From NCBI GenBank assembly GCA_002270565.1, contig NQMI01000011.1, positions 758,614-822,613 of the forward strand: a stretch of 64,000 nucleotides of DNA. Reading direction: 5' to 3'. The notes beneath the pieces are model-generated. The model searched no databases and had not been told where the DNA came from. It saw only the letters and a program-made list of their open reading frames with translations. The stretch comes from Stenocarpella maydis (lineage: Eukaryota > Ascomycota > Sordariomycetes > Diaporthales > Diaporthaceae). The position numbers and the translations under genes are program-made. Below, in pieces: positions 1 through 9,584 of this stretch (position 1 is its first letter; each line of letters starts with the position of its first letter).

Positions 1-1755
1 GGCGTTTGATGCGGTGGGCTCGCAAGCGGTAGGACTCTTCTTCGTACTCCGGGCGCGAGATGGCACCCGTCTCCAGGAGCTCCTCGATGTTGTCGAACAC
101 GCCTAGTTCATAGCCGAGGCCCATGGCCGCGGTCAGCAGCATCCAGCACATGCGGTCGCTTCTCCAAGCTGGCTCAAGCCAGCTCTCAACCCTCCTGCCG
201 CCAACGCCGACGGCAGGGTTGTTGGTTTCATCCTGCCCGCCAGCAGGCGGTGCAGATTCGTACACAGGGATCATCAGCTCGTCGACAGCCTCCGACGGAG
301 GGAAGTGCAGGGCTCTCGGGTGCCATTCCGTCAATATCATCAATGACTCTATAGTACCGAAAGTACGCAGGCTCCCCTTCCTGAGACCACGCCATGGGGC
401 AGTGCTCGACGTTTGGGACTCATCGGCGCCTGAACCACAGAAGCCACCGCCGAAGGCCTCCTGGCCCCAGATGACGCGCTCGATCATACCTCGTAGTAAA
501 GTCCACAGTTGCTCATGGATGGCGGTCGCGCGGCTTCTGCCTCCCGTGCCGGGTAGCTCGCGATACCTGGAGGCTATACATAGGAGTGTCACGGTGAGTA
601 TGGGCTCCTCTGTCAAGAGTGTCAAGTGGGTGGCAGGGTCCTGGAAGGTCGGCGGCGAGATGGGGGTCAATGGCGAGAGGTATTTGTAGTAGCTAGAGAA
701 GGATCAGCAAGCTTGCCCTCCCGCAGTCGCTCGTGTACGAGACAGGGGTCAGCATACTAGTCGATATAGTCGATAGCCTCCTGAGCGGTGAACCACCCAG
801 CCCTCACGAAGCGGAACCTGGCCCATGCCTTGAGGGCATCAGCATGACCTGGCGTCGGCCCTGCCTTGGCGTCAGACTTTGTGAGTTGGGGATCGATGGG
901 CGCATCCATGGGCCCGCGTTGCGTGGCGGGGTGCTGGGCATAGAGGATGCCATCGTTGCCCCTTGGCAGGCCCCCGAGCGGCGCGGACAGTGAGGGGGTG
1001 CGCAGGTCAGACGTCTGCGGGCTGATGGTATGCGGCTGGGCGACGCTGTCGTGCTTGTTGTCAGTGGCGGCCTTGTACAACAGGTCGAGTGCGTCGTGGG
1101 GGCCGTAGAGCTCCTTCCTCATGACGGTGCGGGCCTCGTAGTTCTCGAGCGGGGTGTTTGGCTCGTCGGCTGGGAAGTCGGTGGCACTGGGGCCGCGGGT
1201 CGCACTGACGCTGCTCCTCGAGTCGGAGCGGGTGTGCTCGCCCATGCCTGGCCTCCGCAGCGGCTGTGGGCGGCCCAAGGAGCCGCCGGGGGTCAGAGGA
1301 GTGTCGATATAACCTCTGCGGTCCAGTGGCGGGGGCGAGGGGTCCCCCGGGTGCAGCCTCTTGCGGCCGTTGCGGATGATGTACTCATCCTCCCTCTCGT
1401 CCTCGTCGTCGGTCTTCCTCTTGCGGCGGGTGGCACTGAAGTAACAGTCCTTGGACTCGCGGCGGCAGCGGACACAAGGCGGGTCGTGGGGGTTGTCGAC
1501 GCTGCCAAGATCGCAGCGGACCTTGCGACGGCGGCATGGGATACATGCCTGATAGACGCGCTTATGCTGGGCGGGCTGAGGTTGCGAGGCAGCAGAGGCG
1601 GCATTTGAGCCGGCGCCCCGGCCGGAGGAGGAGCCGGGAGCTGGGCCGGTAGACGAGGACCGGGGCTGGGAGTTGTGTCCGCCGCCGGTGCCGGTGCCGG
1701 TGCCGGAGCCGGAGCCACCGGCGTAATGGGCCTGGGCGGGAGTCTCCTGGGCCAT
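1..1755 (-). CDS. Zn2Cys6 fungal transcription factor, C-terminus cut by window edge
   Basis: Probable nuclear DNA-binding regulator, read as two exons, 758-1755 and <1-692. The intron 693-757 has donor GTATGC and acceptor CTCTAG and joins in frame at a Tyr codon. The ATG at 1755 opens a low-complexity Gly/Ser-rich N-terminus (residues 1-65). A binuclear zinc cluster follows at C71, C74, C81, C94, C97 and C104, spaced C-x2-C-x6-C-x12-C-x2-C-x6-C, then a basic KRK stretch. The second exon has the text of a fungal transcription-factor middle domain ([15 protein letters not shown], then [15 protein letters not shown]). The CDPHDPPC-like loop and this middle region resemble Aro80-type regulators of aromatic amino-acid catabolism, but I hold that assignment at low confidence. 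The 3' end lies outside the window. The sequence shows no disruption. Confidence 0.9.
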
Positions 1756-2990
1756 GGCGTGCCGATGACCTCAGGGCTGCAGGAGTCCCTCGTGCAGCCG
1801 GGGTGGGTGGAGGGGTACAGGCGGCCGGGATCGCGTCTACTAAAGGCTTGCGAAGGGTGCGCGCGGTCAATGCTGTGCAGCTCGACGGGGGCAGAGGGCC
1901 GGGGCCGAGGATGCGGTCTTCGTCGGCTTGCCGCGGTTTGGCAAGGAGAGTGGCAGAGGAGGCGGGGGGGTTGGGCGGGAAGGGCTGGGTAGATAAGTCC
2001 AAGGCCTTCCCTTCTTGCACCAAAAGGACGCAAGGCTCACTGGCGTGCAGGCCTTTCCCCTCGTGGAGTTTCTGTTACCATGTCAGATGTACCGACCTGG
2101 GCGTATCGAGCAGCAGCGCGACAGCTGCCTGCCTCCTACCGCGGTCAGGGTGGCCTGGTCGGTCGGCCGGTCGGTCAAGCTCTGGCCTCTGGGGGACTCG
2201 GGGACCCGACGAGACTCGACGAGACTCGAGGACGTGGATGAGACTGGCGAGATTGATCGATCGATCGCTGGTTGTTGGGCATGTGACAAGTCGAGAAAGA
2301 GTTCGAGGGGTCGGCCCAGACCCGAGACCGCCGCCCGTGGAGGGGTGACGAGCTACCTACCTGCCATTCATTACCTGGCCAAGGTACTTGCGTATTCCCC
2401 AGCTGTCCACGTCGTGGCCCGCTGGCTTGTTTGGCGCCATGACCTATCTTCCCTCACTGCCCGAGGTCGACAGGTCCCCGCCTCGCGTGTTTCTTCTTCT
2501 TCTTCTTCTTCTTTTCTTCCCCTTCATTTTCTCCTCACCGCGCATGTCAATCAGGAAGGTCACTTGATCCGTTACAGGTTAGCCCAGCCCGCTTGCTGGG
2601 CCAAGCAGCCAAGTCGACAATGCATGGCCCGGCCCCACAGGCGACGTCTACTATGTATGTCCGCCCCGCCAAAACTAAACCTAATAGTTGAAATGCTATT
2701 CTCACCTGCCAATTCTTGCACTCTAACGGGGGATCGCTTCGCCAGGGTCTTCCTGACCTTCCGCATCTTCTCTGATGTATCTCTGCACAGACTGGGACTG
2801 AGAATCTCTTGTCTGCCCTGGATCCTTGCCTGCCCCAATGCAAGCATATAAGGCAAGGTAAACTCTATGTCAGGTACTTTATGTACTAGGTAGGTAGTAA
2901 CGAATATGAAATTATAGGAGAGAGAGCCGAAGAAGAAAAAAAAGAAAAAAAAAAAAAAGAAAAAAAGAAAAAAAAAAGAAAAAGAAAAAG

Positions 2991-3058
<68 letters not shown>

Positions 3059-4250
3059 CATGGCAACAGAGTCCACACCAATATCCCTCAATAGAGGACA
3101 CAAATACATACATGCTTGCTGCTAACACAGAGGCTGAGCCTCGTGCGCCAGCCGTCCACAGGTCACGTTGTCAAGTCAGGACGCGCCTCCTCTTCCTCAT
3201 TGGGGACGGTCTTGACCTGAGACATAAGCTGACAGCCGTCCGAATTCCGATATGCCGGCCCAAGACTGCCGTCTCGACATCATTTTGCATGTACAGTCTT
3301 TATTTAGGACAAGCCACACGAGGTGCGATATCAGCCCAGCAAACGCAGAGCACACCGCTATGCCTAGGTACATCACCATGGAATAGCCATGACCAATCAG
3401 AAAACATCACCCACGCCACATTCAACCAGCCAAGGCCAACTTGAACCTCCAAGGCCAGCACGCACCTCATTGTGCGAATATGTATTAGCTATGGGCGTAG
3501 ATAGCAGGTGTTCGGCAGGCATGTTACCGGGGCCAAGCGCTGTGGGAGCGGGCGTTACGGGATTTCTCATCGGTGCTGTTTGTGGTCATCCGGGCCTGTT
3601 TGCGCTGCCAATGCATACCGCTGTGTCCTCCGTGCTTTGCACGTCATGTCCGATTCCTTCAGAGCAAGCCTCCTTCATCCCATAACTCCCAGCCGGCCAT
3701 GGGTGCAGATAAAATGCATTCCTCTGTCGCAGCACTTTTTGATTTTGGCATCCTCGATCATTACTTAAACCTATGCCTTCCTTGCCTGCACTATGCCTTA
3801 TGGGTATCGAGCCACACTGATGACTTCCACCTCGTCCGCACATATCCGTCGCGTAATCATACACTGCCAACGCGTGCTTCACGCAAGGCCCGCAACTAAA
3901 TTACCCGGCAGCCCACGTCGTCGACGCCAGTCCCAAAATCATCGCGCGTGAGTCTCGCCGGTCGTGATGGTGCCAAATTTCAAGCAAGTTCTCCGCATCA
4001 AGACAAGCAGAGATCGAAGAGATCGTATCCTGGAGATGTCCTCAAAAGGACCAGCTGGCGGGCGCCCTTGACAGCGCAAACAAGTATCGTGGCCCTGGGC
4101 TGTCGGACCAGAAACCATCTGAAGGCCTGGCCATCCTCGCTTCGCGTATGTAGCTTCATGGTCTGGCGAGAGCTCCAGCTCGGACTGCAAACAGCCACGG
4201 GTTTGATATGCCGTCGCAACCTCACCAAGTCTTCAGGTTGCGTACGCTCC
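1756..4250. other. Intergenic region with no supported gene
   Basis: About 2.5 kb upstream of the zinc-cluster regulator and downstream of Taf14. Open frames here are short and compositionally random. It contains a TTC-type microsatellite near 2489-2517 and a long A-rich tract at 2931-3054, listed separately. The part next to 1755 presumably holds the promoter and 5' UTR of the regulator. I see no RNA gene. Confidence 0.6.
2931..3054. repeat. A-rich tract ending in about 66 uninterrupted A
   Basis: From 2931 the plus strand is almost pure A with scattered G. From about 2989 to 3054 it is uninterrupted A. It could be an expanded mononucleotide repeat or the tail of an old retroposed sequence. 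No retroposon body is recognisable immediately upstream, so I call it only as simple repeat. Length in such tracts is often an assembly estimate. Confidence 0.9.
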
Positions 4251-5273
4251 TTAAAGCTCGATGACCTTCTGCTTGACCTGCAACTGGAAGTCAGAAATAC
4301 GCGCTCGCTGTCACGGATGGGCAAGACGACTTACCAGGTAGTCCCAGATCATCTTGCCGAGATTATCGGGGATGGTGAACAGGTCGACAGAGAACTCTCC
4401 CGCTGCGAGGTCGATCGGTTAGTCATCATGTGCCCGTGTCCTCGAGTGAGCTGCGCCGGTGGTACGTACCATCAACGTTGTTCTGGATGTACGTGTCATC
4501 CGTCTTGTGGTCGTGGATCATCTGGATCACATGGAGCAGGTCATCCTCCTCCAGCCGGACCAAAGCATCCGCCATCTTCTCCACGTCAAACGACTTCTTC
4601 GTCTTCTTGGACACACCGTCCGCCTTACGTTTGCGATCGTCGTCCGAAGGAAGAGGGCCGGTCTCGCGCAGGAGATTCTGGAGCGCCTGGCTGGGGTTCT
4701 TGAAGGTCACGTCACGAATGTGCTCGTAGCGGGTCTTCTGAAAGTTGAGGTCGTGCTGGACAGAGATCTTTCCGCTCTTGTCGGTGTAGTACAGGTCGAT
4801 GACCATCTCGAACTCACCCCACCCCTCATTCTCACACTTGAACGGCGGGTCGGTGAAGGCTGCAAATCAATCAGCACGCCAGTTGCTCAGTGGCGCTTGC
4901 GTTACCGGGAAACTCACTCTGGATGGGGTTCTCGAAGGAAGGGTGCAGGTTGTAGACGACCTTCTGGAAACAGTCGGCCTTGTGCTGCTTGCCCTGCTGG
5001 TCTAGCAGGTAGATCTCAACACTCCACTTTCGCATGGGAAAGCCCTCCTGCATGGCAGGCTTGTCGCTGCACCATGGCGTCAGTTCAAGCTTCTGCCAGC
5101 GTATCGCGACCAGACGGCGAGGGACGCGCCACGGGCTTGCCAAAAGCCCCTGAAACACTAAACCATACGTACATGATGTTCTGCTCAGTGATGAGCTTGA
5201 TCTTGCGCTGTTCATCGCCCGGACCAGGCTTGTCAGCATTGCGCCTGAGACGAGGTTGCGTGTTACGTGGCAT
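4251..5273 (-). CDS. taf14: Taf14/Anc1-type YEATS-domain protein
   Basis: Five exons: 5173-5273, 4918-5066, 4470-4859, 4335-4402 and 4251-4283, giving 246 residues, matching the roughly 240 of yeast Taf14. The N-terminal YEATS domain (about residues 20-135) reads acylated histone H3 lysine. It contains the family strings FPMRKWSVEI, HPSFENP and NEGWGEFE, the last carrying the aromatic pocket Trp. After a KR-rich linker, an ET/NET domain (about 170-240) is recognised by SFDVEKMADAL and GEFSVDLFTIPDNLGKMIWDYL. The yeast protein is a shared subunit of TFIID, TFIIF, INO80, SWI/SNF and NuA3. Introns are canonical (donors GTACGT, GTGAGT, GTACGT, GTAAGT). The last exon has two possible acceptors 6 nt apart, TTCCAG and TTGCAG, which add or drop Leu-Gln. 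I chose the upstream one. Confidence 0.95.
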
Positions 5274-7285
5274 GGTGTAAGGCTGCGCTGGGGGACGTGT
5301 TGGGGGACGTGTTGGGGGTGGCAGTGCGGTCAGAAGACGCGATAGTGGGTAGGGGGAGGGATGCGAGGTGACGAAGAAAGAAGAGAGAGCTGCTGCCAGA
5401 AGCTGCCTGGGCAGGAGGGGGGGTTCGAGGGGGGAGGGCTTCTATTTCGACGACAGCAGGTACGATGGAAGGGCGACCTGGTCAAAGCAGTGCAGCCCAA
5501 CCCAAGGTTTTGCAGCTCTCAATAACTTCGCGCAAACACAAACCGAGCTCGGAAAGGGGCCGGCTTGAATTCAAAGGGGAGAAGGGGCAGGGGCAGGAAG
5601 GAGAGGGTTGGTTGGCGTCTTTTCAGGAGCAGAACGAGGCAACGCATTGCAACGAAATCAAGTAGCGTCTCAAGACGGGACAGACGCACCTCCACAATCA
5701 TCTTTGCAGCGATTCCACAGGTATTCCCTTAGAGTTCTCCAAACCAATATCCCCCCCAAAAAAAGAGTATATCCCACTGCTGCCTCGCAGCGTTCTACCA
5801 GCCGCCCTGGATGTCTATCTGTCCCTGTCACTGCACTCAATGTGTTCAGCCGGGCGAATGCCGTCGAGTCCGGAACTATACGACGGCAACCGTTCGCTCG
5901 GTCTTTCGCTTCGTCGCAGCACTTGCTAGTATACCAAAAACGGTCGCTCTCGTGGCCTAGACCTGGAGACGTCTGGGACAGACCAAACGGCCCGCACGAA
6001 ACTCTTCCTCGTGAAAGGCCGTTCGGCGAATCTCTCTCGTTGGAACAAATCCAAGCCACTCCTGGTAGTCGCCCTGACACTATATGCCCTCGATGCGCAC
6101 CCGTGAGAGAGAAGCAAGACGGTTGCCGTAGCAAGAAGGGGTGTGGACCGAGAGTTCTCGCCGGTGGCGCTGTCGTAATACCGAGCTGGATGGATCCGCC
6201 CTGCTGTTTCCGACCTGCGAGGACGACGCGCTGGTGCTTGGAGCTTTGGCGAGGCCTGCTAGTGGAATGTGGTTCTGGCTTCCCGTTCTATAACGGCGTG
6301 GGCAGTGTTGGCCGGTCGAGGAACTGTGTATGTCGTTGGGGGTTGTCAGCTATGATGGATTGAAAGCATGTTGTCACAGGGGAGCAATTGGGAGGCTCCC
6401 TCGTGCTAATGCGAGCGGACGGCAAACAGCTTATCGCCCTTATTAAGCCTAGCGCCCGGCCTGAGGTGCTCTGGCGATGATCCTCGTTTAGAGAAGTGGC
6501 GGTGCATGTGTGGCGTACCTGGCTTGGCTCGAAGAAGACATCACCCGCCAATTACAGCCACCTTCTTGGAGCTTCGATGAGTGTAGTATGGCCAAGCACT
6601 GGGATTCAAACAGAATCTACCCTAGACAATCATTGTGCTAAGAACTACGAGACTGTTTCTACCAGAATAAATACACGTCCACAGAACCCTGATCTTGACT
6701 ATCAGGGTAGCACATGAGCATCTGCCCCACAGGAAATCGATAGTATATCGAGCAGGCTGGGGCACAAAGGACCGGGATATGATTTCATCTATCTATTTTC
6801 CATCTTCGGAAGCTCCTGCCCACTCAAAATGCGTGTAGAAGTCAGTCTAGAATAAGTCAACGGACGGCTTGGCGCTGCATGTGTGGTGGGAGTCTGTCGT
6901 CGTATTCATTATTGCCCTCCTGCTTCTCTCCTACCGCAAATCCTACTTTTGACTTCCCGACTGGCTCCGGGCACCTTTGGGGGCCGGAGTTGTTCGGGAA
7001 ACGGAGACGCCACTCGACGACTCCATGCCTGCAAAGACATACGGGGTCCTTCCGCAAATCAAGCAGGCTCTTCGTCCGCCTGAATACGGTCGCCAGGGGG
7101 GGGGGGGTGTTGTGGAAATTCTGGTGCTGGGGTATGATGGTGCTGTGAAGGGGTTGATGACGAAGGGATGTTCGTGCTGCGTGCGTGAGGTGCGACGCGG
7201 GCAAGCACTTGGCGTGCTGGCTCGTCTCGCGGCGTTGCGCAATGGTGGCATCTTCTCCGGTACAGTGACTGCTGACGACGATGAT
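5274..7285. other. Intergenic region with no supported gene
   Basis: About 2 kb between the Taf14 start and the RanBP1 stop. It should contain the Taf14 promoter, where a 14-bp motif with GGGGGACGTGTTG is duplicated near 5290-5318, and the RanBP1 3' UTR. A tRNA-like B-box word near 6600 on the minus strand has no matching acceptor stem and is not called. No other feature is recognisable. Confidence 0.6.
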
Positions 7286-8467
7286 CTAGGCAGCCTCGGC
7301 CTCCTTGGTCTCCTTAGGCTCATCATCCTTTGTCTGGACAGCCTCGGCGGGGGCGTCTGCATCAAAGAGCGCCTCGTTGTCCTTTTGGGCTTTGATGAAG
7401 GCATCCTTGAAGGCGTTGGCGTCTGGGAGATGTCAGCTGCAGGCTACCAGGTCTTCGGGGCGGGAGAACGCACTCTCAGAGTTGGCAAAGCGGATAGCAA
7501 GGGTAACCGCCTCGGCCTCGCCCTCGCTAACATCGGCGGCGGCGTTCCACACCCAGCTCCGGTCAGAGCCGACGTTGGGGGACAGCTTCATCTCGGGGAC
7601 GACTGGGGATAGCGTTAGCTTTTGGCCCCACACAGTCTATGAAGCAATAGCTCCCTGATGAGTGGTGTACGCACTGTAGTGGTTGGCGCAGACCTTGAGG
7701 GTCTTGTCACGTCGCATGACAAGGCGGGTCTTGCCGTTCTCCTTGTGCTTAAGCAGGCGGACGTCACCAGTACCGCGCTCCTTCCACTCCTGAGACTCCT
7801 TCTTGAAGACGAACAACTTCGCACGCATCTTGAAGAGCTGCTCCTCGGCCTCCTCGTTCGTCTTGGTCTCGACCTTCTCGGTCAGGCGGATAACGGGCTC
7901 GAAGTGGACATCCTCGGATTCGGGGACCTCTTCGCCCTGAACAGACAAGTGACATAGGTGAGCATAGGGTCTTTGGTTACCGATATGGAAGCATCGCTGC
8001 GGGGGTGCGTCATCACTAACCTCCTCGCCATCCTTGGCGGCGGCAGCAGCGTCGCGCTGGGCCTTGTTGCTGCCCGAGTTGTCGCCGCGGTCCTCCTCGT
8101 CGTCCTTCTTCTCCTTCTTTGCGCCACCGCCGAACATGGAGAAGACGGCGGAGGAGGTGACGGGCTTGGCCTCCTATAGCACGTCCTGTCAGCATCCCAA
8201 TCCTTCAAAAGCCACGGGCTCGAGTTCCTAGCCAGGAGGAGCCATGAGTCCGGCGCCCAGTCATGTACCACCAAACCCTTCCTGCGGGTGCGCGCAGCTG
8301 TCGCGATAGCATTTAGGGTGGCGAGGCAAGGGCGAGGCAAGGGCGAGGCAAGGGCGGTTTGGTGGCAATATGACCGGCAGGGAATCTCGTCGGAAGGCTG
8401 ACGCGTGGTGACTGACCTCTGCCTTGGTCTCCTCGGCAGGCTTCGTGGGGTTCTCGGTGGAAGACAT
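7286..8467 (-). CDS. yrb1: RanBP1/Yrb1, Ran-specific GTPase-activating accessory protein
   Basis: Five exons, 8417-8467, 8021-8173, 7675-7936, 7474-7602 and 7286-7422, encode 243 residues, normal for fungal RanBP1. An acidic/Lys-rich N-terminus with an Ala run (about 1-70) precedes a Ran-binding domain (about 75-210). Diagnostic strings are [29 protein letters not shown] and [14 protein letters not shown]. The C-terminus is acidic. The family binds Ran-GTP released from importins and exportins at the cytoplasmic face of the pore and stimulates RanGAP. All donors and acceptors are GT-AG with consistent phase. Exon 3 to 4 joins at an Ile codon and exon 4 to 5 at an Asn codon. Intron 1 carries an 11-bp triplicate repeat. 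Confidence 0.96.
8321..8353. repeat. 11-bp tandem triplicate inside RanBP1 intron 1
   Basis: GCGAGGCAAGG occurs three times in perfect tandem. It lies wholly within the first intron of the RanBP1 gene (8174-8416), so copy-number change would not alter the protein. Confidence 0.95.
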
Positions 8468-8903
8468 GGCTGCAGAGTGCTGCTGCTGGTTGGTATCGGG
8501 TTACAAGCTTGTAAGGACCTAAGCAAAAGCAAAGCCGGAATCGTTAGCGGGGCTGCCCCGAGACGTGAGGAACGAGACGGCTCTTGGAGCTCGCGCCTTG
8601 CCCGGGAAAGCGTGTACCAGCGTACCTTGTGACAGAAGACGGGACGCTCAAACGAAAAAGGCTACTAGATGCCGCTGGTGGGTTCGTGGTCAGAAGGAAA
8701 GGGTGCAGGCTGGCGGTGGTCGAAGGAAATGACTGACTGCCTACTTGCTTGGAGCAGATGCCCCTCACCCATCAGAACTTGCGGTGGGTCCCAGCCTAAA
8801 ATCGGCGCTACGGTCGAATGTAGGGGCCTGAAGATCTGCTGGAGCTGATTGGCCCCACCGTCAGGACCACCTTGGACGCTGCTGCTGCTGCTGGATATCT
8901 AGT

Positions 8904-8923
8904 GTAGGTACCTAGGTACCTAC
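8904..8923. repeat. Perfect 20-bp palindrome of the TACCTAGGTA family
   Basis: The half site GTAGGTACCT is followed directly by its reverse complement AGGTACCTAC. The same CCTAGGTA-type words recur in other intergenic stretches of the window (for example 2884-2899, 12630-12637, 51790-51801, 55091-55106). Confidence 0.9.
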
Positions 8924-9190
8924 TATCGCTGCTGCCCAGGCTGCCAGGACACTGCAGGCCGGCAGTCTGGCGGGTACTCCGTAGGCAGTCTACATAGACG
9001 TGTACTTTACGGCACCAAGTCTCTCGGGATTCCAGATGTCCTGCCACTCTTTGTAGTACCAAGCAGCGCAAACCCACACAATAGTATACATGATTATATA
9101 ATTTCACCAGCACATTCCAGAATCACCCCTCAGGTGAAGTTGATGGATTCATAGCTAAAAAGAAAAACACAGAGATAGATGTCTTGCGTT

Positions 9191-9228
9191 CCGTCCCTTT
9201 CCGTCCCTTTCCGTCCCTTTCCGTCCCT
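9191..9228. repeat. 10-bp tandem repeat, CCGTCCCTTT x 3.8
   Basis: Three exact copies of CCGTCCCTTT followed by a partial fourth, in the 3' flank of the 912-residue protein gene. Confidence 0.95.
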
Positions 9229-9584
9229 CGCCTCTTTCGCCAGTCGCCCGCAGGTATCAAGCATGAGGGCAGCTCTTCCAATTTAATAACCGTACGTACC
9301 ATGCAAGTCAAGTGTTTCTGACGATAGCTCCACTACCCTTGCCGGAGCTGTCCACGGAGACCGAGAAGGAAAAGATGGGCATGCTTTGCGTGAGGGGGAT
9401 GATATCAACACAACATAAACCTATAGTTATCGTAGCTAAAATCAGCACAAGCCAAACCGGAAACGCCCCGTTCCCTGATCTTGTGGTGTCGAGTCCCATC
9501 CATGCCTGTCTTCGCAAATCATTACCAGTTAAAGAAAAGGCGGCTGCAGTGAAGACGCAAAGGCGTAAAAAGGGTGGGTGTTTA

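Larger units (their letters stand above)
8468..9584. other. Intergenic region with short repeats and a palindrome
   Basis: About 1.1 kb between the RanBP1 start and the stop of the 912-residue protein gene. It includes the RanBP1 promoter, the 20-bp palindrome at 8904-8923, a TACTCCGTA word at 8975-8983 and a 10-bp tandem repeat at 9191-9228. No gene is supported. Confidence 0.65.

Noticed and set aside
1030..2033. Long open frames on both strands overlapping the zinc-cluster gene N-terminus
   Set aside because: Shadows of the GC-rich first exon; no domain, low-complexity Pro/Arg/Ala text.
6570..6690. Minus-strand tRNA-like words (A-box-like TAGTTCTTAGCACAATG and B-box-like GTTTGAATCCC)
   Set aside because: No acceptor or T-stem pairing could be found around them. 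At most a decayed tRNA or SINE-like piece.
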